Source of the DNA: SZAS-103 sp038234715 | GTDB taxonomy: Bacteria > Pseudomonadota > Gammaproteobacteria > Xanthomonadales > Xanthomonadaceae | DNA: 64,000 nt | Direction of reading: 5' to 3' | NCBI GenBank assembly: GCA_038234715.1 | Contig: JBBQTD010000014.1 | Span: forward strand, 1-64,000 | Shown: positions 38,286 to 47,295 of the stretch, piece after piece | Layout of the letters: every line of letters begins with the position of its first letter | Numbering within the stretch: the first letter of the stretch is position 1 | The notes under the pieces: generated by a model | Database searches by the model: none | Seen by the model: the letters and a program-made list of their open reading frames with translations, nothing else | What the model was told of the DNA's origin: nothing | Made by a program: the position numbers and the translations under genes

Positions 38286-38535
38286 GACATGGGTGTCGGA
38301 ACAAGACACATGGGCATTGGAGCGAGACCCATTGGTTTCGGACCCAGACATATGGGTATCGGAGCAAGACCCATATGTTTCGGAGCAGGACACAGGGGTT
38401 TCGCAGCGAGACCCATTGGTTTCGGAGCCGGACCCCTGAATTTCGCAAGGAGACCCATGGGTTTCGGAGCAGAGCCCATGTATTTTGCAGCGAAGCACAT
38501 GAGTCCTGGACCAATTCACATGAGTCTTGGGCCAC
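38286..38535. repeat. 21-bp tandem repeat array
   Basis: Eleven consecutive 21-bp units fill 38305-38535 exactly, preceded by one partial 19-bp copy from 38286. Typical units are GACCCATTGGTTTCGGAGCC plus G and GACACATGGGCATTGGAGCG plus A; alternate copies differ, hinting at a 42-bp higher period. The array lies in the 600-bp gap between the GMC oxidoreductase and the M48 protease. Plus and all minus frames stay open (RPIGFGA and RHMGIGA heptads on the plus strand), which follows from the period of 21. I see no start with a ribosome binding site or other protein-like flank, so coding is doubtful. The rest of the gap (38091-38285, 38536-38696) holds nothing I can name. Confidence 0.83.
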
Positions 38536-38696
38536 AGCATGCTCACGGCCCCACCCGGGCGTGGTCCAACCACAACTGGACTCGGCACAAGAAGAAAACA
38601 GTCCCTTCGGCTGTCCAGGATTGCGAAGGCAAAAACTTCCCTCATCCGCCTGCGGCACTTCTTCCTGAGGGAGAAAGACAAGCTAACAGCTGCGTA

Positions 38697-40598
38697 TCAC
38701 GAGTGATCCAGCATCGGCGGCAACGGGCAATGCAATACCGCGCACACCGTCCGCAACAATTCGGATTCCTCGACCGTCACCTTTCCGTCCAGCCCGATCG
38801 TTGCGACCAGGCCTTCGATCAGCATCGACTTGCCGACGCTGTCCAGGCAATCGAGCGCATCCCAGACGGTGTCGAGTGCGCCCACGCCGTCGGCCGAGGG
38901 CGCATACGCAACCGCCGTGTCGGGCAGCATCGCGGTCATGCCCGCGGCGTATGCGCGCCGCGCGTCGGCCTCCGAGTCCTGGCCGTTCTGCGCGATCACC
39001 GACAGCATCAGTGCGATTTGTTTTTGCACGTCGAATGGCTTCTTGCGACCCGCGCTCCAGTGCGCCGATGGGTCCAGCGATTCGGTCAGCTGCCGGTGCA
39101 ACAGGCAGCCGAGGCAATATTCGAACAGGCTGACCTGGCCGTCGGCCTTTGTCAGCGCATCGACGGTACCGATGAAGTTGTCCAGTTCCGGACGCGGACG
39201 CCGCCGCAGCAACGGGAACGCCATCGCAGCCAACGGCATGCGCAGCATCGGATGCAGGCCCGCGGTCTTTTCCGACAAGGCGTTCGCGGCAGCGAGGGTC
39301 GCCGCATCGTGGCGCTGGCGAATCATGCCTTCCTGCTGCGCGCGCACGCCCGCATCGGGATCAAGCAGCAACGCAAACACCAATGGGATCGCTTGGTCGA
39401 GCGCGCGCGCAGCGGCCTGCAGGTCGTCGGGCATGTTGTCGCTGATGGCGCCGGCGCGCACGTAATCGTTTCCCTGCGGCGTGCCCACCTGCGCGGCTAC
39501 CGCGGCAGCCTGGATCGGCAATTCCACTTGCGTGGATGGCAGTCGCGCAGCCGCAGCGAAACCCAGCTGCAGGTCTTCCTCGGCGCCATCGGGCGGTGTC
39601 TGCGCCCAGCCTGCGGCAAGGCGATCGAGCATGTCCGCGTTGAACGACGGATCCAGCGCCTGGATGCGCTTCACCAGCGGCGGGTGGGTTGCAAACAAGG
39701 CGGAATAACCGACGCCGTCGCCGAAGAACATGTGCGAGGCTTCTTCGGCGTCCGACGCGGTGAGCTTGGAGCCACCGGCCAGCCCACCGACTTTCTTCAG
39801 CGCGCCGGCGATGCCGGTGGTCTGGCGGGTGAACTGCACCGCGGATGCATCGGCAAGGTATTCGCGCTGGCGGCTCAGGCCTGCCTTGATCAGCCGGCCG
39901 AAGAACAGGCCGATGTAGCCGACGATCAGCAACACGATGGCGATGGCCAGGATCGGACCTGCGCCTTTCGAGTTGCGTCCGCCGCGCACGTTGAACAACA
40001 CCTTGCGACCGACGATGCCGAGCACGAGGATCCCGAACAGGATGCCGATCATGCGGATGTTCAAGCGCATGTCGCCATTGAGGACATGGCTGAACTCGTG
40101 CGCGATGACACCCTGCAGCTCATCGCGGTTGAGGTGGTCGAGCGCGCCGCGGGTGACCGTGATCGCCGCATTGGTCGGCGACCAGCCCGCCGCGAACGCG
40201 TTGATGCCGGCCTCCTGTTCGAGCACGTAGATCTCGGGCACCGGCACGCACGAGGCAATCGAGATCTCTTCGATTACGTTACGCAGGCGACGGTATTGCG
40301 GATCGGTGGTGTCCTCTGCAACCTGGGTTGCACCCAGTTCGACCGCCACCTTGCCGCCGCCCGAACGCAATCCGGCGGTGCGTACCAGTGAGGAAATCCC
40401 GATGATCGCCACGGTTGCGATCGTGGTCAGGAACAGAATCCCGCCTGCGTTGTCGGCGTTTCCGGAGGCGCCAAGTCCCACCAGCACGCCGAGGTCGACC
40501 GCGATCACGATGCAGCCGACGGCCATCGCGAACAACACCACCAGCCATTTCGATGTACGCCGGGCGGCGGCCTGGTGCTCGAAGAAGTTCATCGCCAC
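38697..40598 (-). CDS. M48-family membrane metalloprotease
   Basis: The 633-residue protein has two N-terminal membrane segments (residues 18-40 and 52-72), the zinc-binding HEFSH at 167-171 with a later Glu ligand in QREYLADASA, two more membrane segments between (ILFGILVLGIVG and ILAIAIVLLIVGYIGLFFG), and a long C-terminal cytosolic region of about 300 residues. The first half is HtpX-like. The extension is longer than HtpX itself. It is 25 bp downstream of lemA on the same strand, a common pairing. Likely involved in envelope protein quality control (inference). Confidence 0.87.
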   Translation of the reverse strand: MAMNFFEHQAAARRTSKWLVVLFAMAVGCIVIAVDLGVLVGLGASGNADNAGGILFLTTIATVAIIGISSLVRTAGLRSGGGKVAVELGATQVAEDTTDPQYRRLRNVIEEISIASCVPVPEIYVLEQEAGINAFAAGWSPTNAAITVTRGALDHLNRDELQGVIAHEFSHVLNGDMRLNIRMIGILFGILVLGIVGRKVLFNVRGGRNSKGAGPILAIAIVLLIVGYIGLFFGRLIKAGLSRQREYLADASAVQFTRQTTGIAGALKKVGGLAGGSKLTASDAEEASHMFFGDGVGYSALFATHPPLVKRIQALDPSFNADMLDRLAAGWAQTPPDGAEEDLQLGFAAAARLPSTQVELPIQAAAVAAQVGTPQGNDYVRAGAISDNMPDDLQAAARALDQAIPLVFALLLDPDAGVRAQQEGMIRQRHDAATLAAANALSEKTAGLHPMLRMPLAAMAFPLLRRRPRPELDNFIGTVDALTKADGQVSLFEYCLGCLLHRQLTESLDPSAHWSAGRKKPFDVQKQIALMLSVIAQNGQDSEADARRAYAAGMTAMLPDTAVAYAPSADGVGALDTVWDALDCLDSVGKSMLIEGLVATIGLDGKVTVEESELLRTVCAVLHCPLPPMLDHS

Positions 40599-40623
40599 GA
40601 CAGCAAACTCGCGTGTAGTGCGG

Positions 40624-41229
40624 TTACGTAAACGAGACCTTCACCGCTTCGCGCTTGGCGGGCTCGGTGATTTCGAGCAACGCGGCCGGCTGGAAGCCTG
40701 CACCGCCGGCGATCATGCTGGCCGGGAATACTTCGCGATGGTTGTTGTAGCTCATCGCCGAGTCGTTGTAGGCCTGGCGGGCGAAAGCGACCTTGTTCTC
40801 GGTCGAGGTCAGTTCCTCGGACAGCTGCATCATGGTCTGGTTGGCCTTGAGGTCCGGATACGATTCGGACACCATCATCAGCCTGCCGAGTGCGCCGCCG
40901 AGTTGTCCTTCCGCCGCGCCGAGCTGCTGCATCGCGGCCGCATCGCCCGGGTTCGCCTTTGCCGCCGACAATCCCGACACCGCCGCTCCGCGCGCGGCGA
41001 TGACCGCTTCGAGCGTCTCGCTCTCGTGCTTCATGTAGCCCTTGGCGACCTCGACCAGGTTCGGTATCAGGTCGTAGCGCCGGTTGAGCTGGACGTCGAT
41101 CTGGGCGAAGGCGTTCTTGTACGCGTTGCGCGAGGTCACCAGGCCGTTGTAGATGCCGATGCCCCACAACGCGACGACGATCGCGACCACCACCACCACC
41201 AGCAGGATCATCATCAGGACAGCAACCAT
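40624..41229 (-). CDS. lemA: LemA-family membrane protein
   Basis: The 201-residue protein begins with a hydrophobic anchor (VLMMILLVVVVVAIVVALWGI), followed by the LemA core: YNGLVTSRNAYKNAFAQIDVQLNRRYDLIPNLVEVAKGY, helical segments, and YNNHREVFPASMIAGGAGFQ. LemA proteins are helical bundles anchored in the inner membrane, of unknown biochemical role. Pairing with the M48 protease gene downstream suggests a complex. Confidence 0.9.
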   Translation of the reverse strand: MVAVLMMILLVVVVVAIVVALWGIGIYNGLVTSRNAYKNAFAQIDVQLNRRYDLIPNLVEVAKGYMKHESETLEAVIAARGAAVSGLSAAKANPGDAAAMQQLGAAEGQLGGALGRLMMVSESYPDLKANQTMMQLSEELTSTENKVAFARQAYNDSAMSYNNHREVFPASMIAGGAGFQPAALLEITEPAKREAVKVSFT

Positions 41230-41371
41230 TGTGCTTGCTCCGCGTGGATCGGGGAAACCATGGACGGCGCGTTGCCAGATCCGCCGGTCGCGCGTCCTGA
41301 AGTGCGATCGGATCGCATGATTCGCGACCGGGTCGCGCTAGAATGCGCTCTGATCCGCAGCATACCATCCG

Positions 41372-42712
41372 ATGCCCGCAACGAAAGTGACCACCAAATT
41401 GCTGCGCGTAACCACTTTCGCGCTGCTTTTCCTGACTGCGGCCGCAACAGCGCAGCCGGTCGTCCCCACGACGCAATCAGGTGAGCCCAGCTTCGCCAAC
41501 GATGCCCGCGCCTTCGACGCGATGGCGCAACAGGTCGTCGACCGCACGCACATCCCGGGCATGGCTATGGCGATCGTGCAGAACGGCAAGATACTGGTGA
41601 TGAAGGGCTACGGTACGACGGAATCAGGTGGCAGCGAACCGATCACGGCGGACACCGTATTCCGGCTCGCATCGCTGTCGAAAGCGTTCGCGGGCACCCT
41701 CGCTGCGCTGCTGGTCCAGGACGGTCTGGTCGGCTGGGACATGCGCATCGCAGATCACCTTCCGGCGTTCAGGCTCGCGAATCTCGCAGACACCCAGAGC
41801 CTGACGGTGCGCGACGTGCTGAGCCAGCGCGCCGGTTTGACCCGCAACACCTACGACCGCGATCTCGAGTCGGACGTGCCGTTCGAAATGCTCGTGCAGA
41901 AGCTCGCGCAGGCGCCGCTGGCGTGCGCTCCCGGCGTCTGTTACGCGTACCAGAATGTCGCTTTCAGCCTGATCGCCGACATCGTGTTCGCCGAGACCGG
42001 CGACTTCTACACCCACCAGGTCGAGATGCGGATCTTCCAGCCGCTGGGCATGTACAACTCCAGCTATGGCCGCGACGCGCTCGAGGCGAGTGCAAGCTGG
42101 GCGCGCCCGCATGTGCGCGGGTCTGGCGGATGGGTGCCGATCCGGCCCCGCGAGGCTTACTACCGCATTCCACCCGCGGCGGGCGTCAACACCAGCATCC
42201 ACGACATGGCGCTGTGGCTGCTCGCGCAGATGGGACATCGACCCGACGTCCTGTCGCCAGGATTACTGGCCGACATCCACACGCCACTGGTTCCGACCGT
42301 GGACCAGCTGCGCGAATCGCCGTGGCGGCGCGAACGGTTGACCAGCGCGTCTTATGCGACAGCCTGGCGAATCTTCACCTACGCGGGCCACACGCTGGTT
42401 TTCCACGGCGGCGCGGTGCAGGGTTATCGCAGCGAGATCGCATTCCTGCCCGACCGCGATATCGGCGCCGTGCTGTTGTGGAACTCCGAAAGCGCAGTGC
42501 CGAGCGGGTTGATGCCGATGATCCTCGACCGCGCACTGGGGCTGCCGGACCGCGACTGGGTCGGGCTCGATGAAATCGGCAGTCAAGTCGCAGCCGTGTC
42601 GCACCACCGCACGGTTGCGCGCGGCGGTTACAAACCGGGAATGCGAACCGGCCGCTACAAGGCTGCGGCGCGCAAGGGCAGCAGCAAGAGCAGCAAGCGT
42701 CGCAGGCGTTGA
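41372..42712 (+). CDS. Serine hydrolase of the beta-lactamase/PBP-like (class C) fold
   Basis: The 446-residue protein has a signal peptide (cleavage near ATAQPVV), the SxxK catalytic motif SLSK at 101-104, a YxN motif in YAYQNVAF and an HGG in place of KTG (FHGGAVQGY). These are the three motifs of the beta-lactamase family (PF00144), which contains esterases, D-aminopeptidases and peptidoglycan enzymes as well as lactamases. A basic C-terminal tail (KAAARKGSSKSSKRRRR) is unusual. Substrate not inferable. Confidence 0.88.
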   Translation: MPATKVTTKLLRVTTFALLFLTAAATAQPVVPTTQSGEPSFANDARAFDAMAQQVVDRTHIPGMAMAIVQNGKILVMKGYGTTESGGSEPITADTVFRLASLSKAFAGTLAALLVQDGLVGWDMRIADHLPAFRLANLADTQSLTVRDVLSQRAGLTRNTYDRDLESDVPFEMLVQKLAQAPLACAPGVCYAYQNVAFSLIADIVFAETGDFYTHQVEMRIFQPLGMYNSSYGRDALEASASWARPHVRGSGGWVPIRPREAYYRIPPAAGVNTSIHDMALWLLAQMGHRPDVLSPGLLADIHTPLVPTVDQLRESPWRRERLTSASYATAWRIFTYAGHTLVFHGGAVQGYRSEIAFLPDRDIGAVLLWNSESAVPSGLMPMILDRALGLPDRDWVGLDEIGSQVAAVSHHRTVARGGYKPGMRTGRYKAAARKGSSKSSKRRRR

Positions 42713-42748
42713 GTTCGCTCCGCCGAGCGGCAATGCTATCAGCAGCTT

Positions 42749-44434
42749 TCAGGCCAAGCTTAGCAGCGGCCGCAGCTCACCGAAGTAGTAACCCTGGCAA
42801 TAGTCCACGCCGATCGAGCGGATGCGCTCGAAGGCCTCTTCGGTCTCCACCAGTTCAGCGATGGTCTGCATGCCCATGACCTTGCTGATCCGATGGATGG
42901 CCTCGACCATCGCGAGGTTGACCGGATCGGTGGCGATGTCGCGAACGAACTGGCCGTCGATCTTGACGAAATCCACTGGCAACTGCCGGAGATAGGAGAA
43001 CGACGAGAGTCCGCTGCCGAAATCATCGAGCGCGAAACGGCAGCCATGTTGCTTCATGCGGCTGATGAACAGGCCCGCTTCGCATAGGTTGGCGATCGCT
43101 TCGCCTTCGGTAATCTCGAAACACATGGAGGCCCCGGTCGGCAGCACGCGCGCCTGCTCCTCCGCAAAGTCGCGAAACTCCGGATCGCCGAACGAGGAAC
43201 CGGAAAGGTTGATCGTCACGAGGTCCGGCAAAGAACGTCCGTTGCCTGCGCGCCAGTGCAGCCATTCGACAACTTGCGCCGTGACCCAGCGATCGATGCG
43301 TCCCATCAGGCCGTAACGCCGTGCAGCGGGAAGAAATTCGCCGGGCGGGATCAGCCGGCCTCGCGCGTCGGGAAGACAGATCAGGACTTCGAGATGGCGG
43401 CCGCTGATGCATCCGTCTACGGTAGGCACGATGTCCTGGTACATCAGCTGGAAATCGCCGACCTCCAGGGCGGACTGCAGGCGAGGCACCCAGCGCATCT
43501 CGCCCTGCCGGCGCGCAACATCCGCGTCGGCCGCTTCGTACAGGTGCACACGGTTACGGCCACGTTCCTTGGCGATCTGGCATGCCGCGCCCGCCGCGAT
43601 CAATACCTCGTCGATTCCATGCACGTGCGGCTCGATCGACGCCACGCCAACCGAACCGCCAACCACGAACTGCCGATCGCCCCAGCCGAAACGCAACAAC
43701 TCCAGCGCACCCACCGCTTGCTGGGCAATCTGCATTGCCCCGCCCGTTCCCGTCTGCGGCAGCAACAGGCCAAACGCGTCGTCGCCCAGCCGCGCGAGCA
43801 GGTCGTCTTCGCCAACCAGGGTCTGCAACGCGGCAGCCACACCCTTGAGCAAAGCATTTCCGGCTGCGTTCCCGCAGGTCTCGTTGACCAGCTTGAACTG
43901 ATCCAGGTCGATGAAGCACAACGCGTGGGGGCCGCCAGCCGACTGCGCGTCGGCGAGCAATCGCTTCAACCGGCGTTCGAATTCTTCCCGGTTGTACAGC
44001 CCGGTCAGCGCATCATGGCTCGCGCGATGCGCGAGCTCGCGCATCAATGTTGCGGTCTGCGAGATATCGCGGAAGGTCAGGACCAGCGCTTGCGGACCAC
44101 CCTGCCCGTCCATGATGACCGAAACCGACAGCTGGATTTCGCGCTCGCTGCCGTCACGCGTGCGCAGGGTCGTCATCGATTCTGCAGCGTTGTGGAACCA
44201 CGCCGACAGCGCCGCCGCGTCGGGGTGCACGGGGGGTTCGCGCAGCCCGATCAACGGCAGCACCTGGACAACATGCGTGCCGACGGCTGCGTTTCGCGTC
44301 CAGCCGGTAATCCGCTCTGCGGCGGGATTGAGGTAATCGACGACGCCTTCGGCGTCCAGGCTCACCACACCGTCGCCGATGGCGCCGAGGACCACCTGCG
44401 ACCAGTTCTTCTCGGCACCTTCGAACTGTGACAT
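42749..44434 (-). CDS. PAS-GGDEF-EAL protein with degenerate cyclase site
   Basis: The 561-residue protein has a PAS domain (residues 10-125), a GGDEF domain (about 130-300) and an EAL domain (about 310-560). The cyclase signature reads GDDAF (217-221) in place of GGDEF, with the catalytic Glu replaced by Ala, so diguanylate cyclase activity should be lost. The EAL motif reads EVL (349-351), while the conserved DDFGSGLSSFSYLRQL and KIDGQF motifs are intact, so cyclic-di-GMP phosphodiesterase activity is likely. A start at 44434 begins at the PAS domain; the longer frame adds 12 residues. Confidence 0.87.
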   Translation of the reverse strand: MSQFEGAEKNWSQVVLGAIGDGVVSLDAEGVVDYLNPAAERITGWTRNAAVGTHVVQVLPLIGLREPPVHPDAAALSAWFHNAAESMTTLRTRDGSEREIQLSVSVIMDGQGGPQALVLTFRDISQTATLMRELAHRASHDALTGLYNREEFERRLKRLLADAQSAGGPHALCFIDLDQFKLVNETCGNAAGNALLKGVAAALQTLVGEDDLLARLGDDAFGLLLPQTGTGGAMQIAQQAVGALELLRFGWGDRQFVVGGSVGVASIEPHVHGIDEVLIAAGAACQIAKERGRNRVHLYEAADADVARRQGEMRWVPRLQSALEVGDFQLMYQDIVPTVDGCISGRHLEVLICLPDARGRLIPPGEFLPAARRYGLMGRIDRWVTAQVVEWLHWRAGNGRSLPDLVTINLSGSSFGDPEFRDFAEEQARVLPTGASMCFEITEGEAIANLCEAGLFISRMKQHGCRFALDDFGSGLSSFSYLRQLPVDFVKIDGQFVRDIATDPVNLAMVEAIHRISKVMGMQTIAELVETEEAFERIRSIGVDYCQGYYFGELRPLLSLA

Positions 44435-44701
44435 GGCGGCTTCCAGAAAAGAAAATCTGCACCGAAGCAAGAAGCACGCATGCTGCGGCTTGCCGGGAGA
44501 GCATCGTCGCGCCGCCCTATGCCATGCGCGTGACGACCGCGGGAGGCACGATGCGAACGAATGAATCGCGACTCCCCGATCGACGCCCTATCGTACAACC
44601 CGACGCGGCCTTGGCAACGGCGCGCCGCAATCGCGCCCATCATGCGCGCTCGCAAGGCTGTTGCTTGCGAAGCCACGCTGGGGACAAACGAGGGGGTAGC
44701 T

Positions 44702-44812
44702 ATGGAAAAAAACCGGTGGACCTCGCCTGGAGATGGCTGGCCGATCCAGAAAGTCTCTCTCCCTGCCTGGGCAGTACAGGGAGAGAGTGACGCGTTTTAC
44801 ATGACTTGCTGA
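44702..44812 (+). CDS. Possible 36-residue small protein
   Basis: A GAGGGGG ribosome binding site lies at ideal distance before ATG at 44702. The 36-residue frame (MEKNRWTSPGDGWPIQK at the start, ending FYMTC) closes at 44812. It has no recognisable domain, and an 11-bp perfect inverted repeat runs through its 3' half. A good start signal but no homology makes this tentative. Confidence 0.3.
   Translation: MEKNRWTSPGDGWPIQKVSLPAWAVQGESDAFYMTC
44755..44787. repeat. 11-bp perfect inverted repeat (possible hairpin)
   Basis: CTCTCTCCCTG at 44755-44765 and CAGGGAGAGAG at 44777-44787 are exact complements with an 11-base loop. A weak T4 run follows on the plus strand after seven bases, so it may be a terminator or part of a small RNA. 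The rest of the 398-bp gap (44435-44832) holds only the small ORF. Confidence 0.5.
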
Positions 44813-44832
44813 CTACGACAGTCGGGGCTGTC

Positions 44833-45153
44833 TTACATCGGGGCCACTGGAGACGCCGGCATTGCCGGAGCCATCGGGGCCTTCTTCTTTGACGGCTTCT
44901 TGGCAGCCTTCTTGGCCTTTTTCGTAGCCGGCTTCTTGGCTGCTTTCTTGGCCGTCTTCTTGGCAGTCTTCTTGGCCGCTTTCTTCGCAGCTGGCTTCTT
45001 CGCCGCTTTCTTGGCTACTTTCTTGGCAGCTTTCTTGGCGGGCTTCTTGGTTGCTTTCTTGGCCGCAGGCTTCTTGGCGGCTTTCTTGGCGACTTTCTTC
45101 GCCGCTTTCTTGGCGGCGGGCTTTTTCTTCGCAGCAGCTTTCTTCATAGCCAT
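44833..45153 (-). CDS. Histone H1-like alanine/lysine-rich protein
   Basis: The 106-residue protein consists almost only of Ala, Lys and a few Pro and Thr residues, in repeated blocks of the form PAAKKAAKKVAKKAAK, and ends with a short Pro/Ala/Met tail. This is the composition of the H1-like DNA-binding proteins (Hc1-type) seen in Xanthomonadales, related in composition to AlgP. It would bind DNA non-specifically in the nucleoid. A GAGGAG ribosome binding site precedes the ATG on the minus strand. Repetitive coding makes length polymorphism likely. Confidence 0.85.
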   Translation of the reverse strand: MAMKKAAAKKKPAAKKAAKKVAKKAAKKPAAKKATKKPAKKAAKKVAKKAAKKPAAKKAAKKTAKKTAKKAAKKPATKKAKKAAKKPSKKKAPMAPAMPASPVAPM

Positions 45154-45852
45154 GATTGACTCCTCGTCTGTTGGCTGTGGGTGTTGCCCAGTTTCAACGC
45201 AACGGCGCGGGATGCAGCCCCGCGACCGACCGCCGCCACGCCAGGGGCGATGACGAACGGATGGGTTGTGCGCGCCGCTAGGACGCGCGATATCTCGCTT
45301 GTGAAAACGCCCGCATCAATGATGACGCGGGCGTTCGATGACGGTATTCGGGGTGAAGGGGTGAGGTTTTTTTTGAGGGAAAGACGCCCTGTGTCCACCA
45401 GGATGACACTTTGGGCGGAGACTGTTTTCGTTCGGCTCGCTGGCAGTTCTTTCGTTCTCACTCTCTTCCGCAGTTCGTGTCTGCTGCGCGAAACCTAATC
45501 ACGTGTCAGCAGAGTGTCAACATGTTTGCGAAAAAAAAACTGCGCCAGTTCATCCTCCAGCAACGCGCGAACGCTTGCGTCGATCGAATCGCACTTTCGC
45601 ATGCGCGCGATCAGGTCGATCTGCATCGCGCGAAAGCAAGCAGTGGTGCGGCTCGCATGCAAGATGCAATTTTTCGACGTGGGTTCCGCGAGCGATTGCC
45701 CAAGCGTTCGCAGAGCAAAAAACGGCACGATCAATCGCGAAAAGTTTTTTCGTCGATGCAGGTTCGAATCGCGCTTTTCTGCGTCGCACAAGCAAAAATG
45801 CGCGGACTCGCGACGTCGTGATCGCGAGCGAGCGCATCGATTCCAGAATTTT
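45154..45852. other. 700-bp region without a convincing gene
   Basis: Between the histone-like gene and gcvPA both strands contain open frames, but none has a good start and a protein-like sequence. The most protein-like is the minus-strand stretch near 45495-45620 (LIARMRKCDSIDASVRALLEDELAQ). A terminator-like hairpin lies at 45301-45335 and a T8 run at 45367-45374. The half nearest gcvPA (45500-45800) is relatively A/T-rich and dense in short CGAT/CGCG motifs. Confidence 0.45.
45301..45335 (-). terminator. Rho-independent terminator-like hairpin
   Basis: AACGCCCGC (45306-45314) pairs perfectly with GCGGGCGTT (45327-45335) around a 12-base loop. On the minus strand the stem runs into TTTTC, so it would terminate leftward transcripts, possibly from the gcv operon. 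Confidence 0.6.
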
Positions 45853-47226
45853 TCAGGCGACCGCGGAGGCGATCGCGGCCGCGAAGCGATCGAGATCGGC
45901 CGCCGATTTTGTTTCGGTCGCGCATACCAGCAGCGCGTCGCCATCGTGTCCGCGCCCTCCGATATCCGGATAGGCCTCGCCGAGCGCGAAGCCTGCAAGC
46001 ATGCGTTGCCGAGCGAGCGTCTCGATGACCCCGGTTGCGGGCTTCGGCAGCACGAACGCCTGCTCGTGGAAATGCGCGCGACCAGGAAACGCCGCGCGAA
46101 CGCCGGGAATCCGCAGCAGTCTTTCAGCGAGCGACTGAGTGTTCGCGACACTCGCCGCTGCCACGCGGCGCAGTCCTTCCGGGCCGAGCAGGGCCATGTG
46201 GATGGTCGCGGCGGTAACCAGCAACCCTTGGTTCGTGCAGATGTTGGAAGTCGCCTTTGCGCGTCGGATATGCTGTTCGCGCGCCTGCAACGTCAATGCG
46301 TAACCGATGCGGCCATCCAGATCGGTCGTGCGACCGACGATGCGTCCAGGCATGTTGCGCACCAGCTCCTTCTTGCAGCACAGGAACCCGAAGTAAGGGC
46401 CGCCCGACGCCAGCGGCACGCCAAGCGGTTGTCCCTCACCGCACACGATATCGGCGCCGCGATCCCCGCTACCCCAATGGCCCGGCGCCTTGAGCAGTGC
46501 GAGCGACACCGGATTGACGACAGCGATCGCCAGCGCGCCGCGCGCGTGCGCCCAATCGGTCAGCGCATCGACCTCTTCAAGCGCACCGAAGAAGTTCGGC
46601 TGCGGAATCACCAGGGCGCTGAACTCCCCGTCGACTGCGTCCAGGCTCGACGGATCAAGGAAGCCGTCCGCACACTCCAACTCGACCACCTCGATGTTCT
46701 GCGAAGCGACGACAGTGTGCAGGGTCTTGCGGTATGCCGGATGCACCGACATCGGCACCAGCACCCGCTGCGCGCCCTTGCGGCGGCAGCGCTCGGCCAT
46801 CAGCACCGCCTCGGCAAGCGCTGTCGCACCGTCGTACATCGACGCGTTGCTGACGTCGGTGCCGGTGAGTCGGGTCATCATCGTCTGGTATTCGTAGATC
46901 AGCTGCAGGGTGCCCTGGCTCGCCTCGGCCTGGTACGGCGTGTACGCGGAATAGAACTCGCCACGCCCAACGATCTGCCAAACCGCCGCGGGAATGTGGT
47001 GTTCGTACGCGCCCGCGCCGGCGAAATTCAGGTCGATCGCGTCGAGCGCGGCGCGCGCGCGAAGCAGCCGGTTGGTGTCCATTTCCGACAGACCGGTCGG
47101 CACGCCTGCCAGTGCGTGCACCTTGAGGCTTTCCGGGATTTCGTCGAACAGGTCTTCGATGCTGCCCACGCCAATGGCGGCGAGCATGGCGGAGACGTCG
47201 GCTTCGGTGTGCGGGATAAAGGGCAT
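45853..47226 (-). CDS. gcvPA: Glycine dehydrogenase (P protein) subunit 1
   Basis: The 457-residue protein is the N-terminal subunit of the split glycine decarboxylase: FIPHTEADVSAMLAAIGV at the start, YTPYQAEASQGTLQLIYEYQTMM in the middle, and the late KATSNICTNQ block. It decarboxylates glycine together with the PLP-carrying subunit 2, whose lysine lies in gcvPB. No gcvPB is present in this window, so it must be encoded elsewhere. It follows gcvT, gcvH and a small membrane-protein gene on the same strand. Confidence 0.93.
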   Translation of the reverse strand: MPFIPHTEADVSAMLAAIGVGSIEDLFDEIPESLKVHALAGVPTGLSEMDTNRLLRARAALDAIDLNFAGAGAYEHHIPAAVWQIVGRGEFYSAYTPYQAEASQGTLQLIYEYQTMMTRLTGTDVSNASMYDGATALAEAVLMAERCRRKGAQRVLVPMSVHPAYRKTLHTVVASQNIEVVELECADGFLDPSSLDAVDGEFSALVIPQPNFFGALEEVDALTDWAHARGALAIAVVNPVSLALLKAPGHWGSGDRGADIVCGEGQPLGVPLASGGPYFGFLCCKKELVRNMPGRIVGRTTDLDGRIGYALTLQAREQHIRRAKATSNICTNQGLLVTAATIHMALLGPEGLRRVAAASVANTQSLAERLLRIPGVRAAFPGRAHFHEQAFVLPKPATGVIETLARQRMLAGFALGEAYPDIGGRGHDGDALLVCATETKSAADLDRFAAAIASAVA

Positions 47227-47295
47227 ATGGGACCTGTGTCGATACGCGGCTGGCTAGCCGCAATGATGCAATCGCTTCTGGCTGGAATCAGGCGA

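Noticed and set aside
38289..40391. 700-codon plus-strand frame across the M48 gene and array
   Set aside because: It runs antisense to a well-supported metalloprotease and its sequence is not protein-like.
45755..45775. GGTTCGAATC resembling a tRNA T-loop
   Set aside because: The flanking bases do not form a T-stem and no acceptor or anticodon arm is found nearby.
45495..46151. Long minus-strand frame overlapping gcvPA and the gap
   Set aside because: Its part inside gcvPA is an out-of-frame shadow, and the remainder has no start signal or recognisable family.
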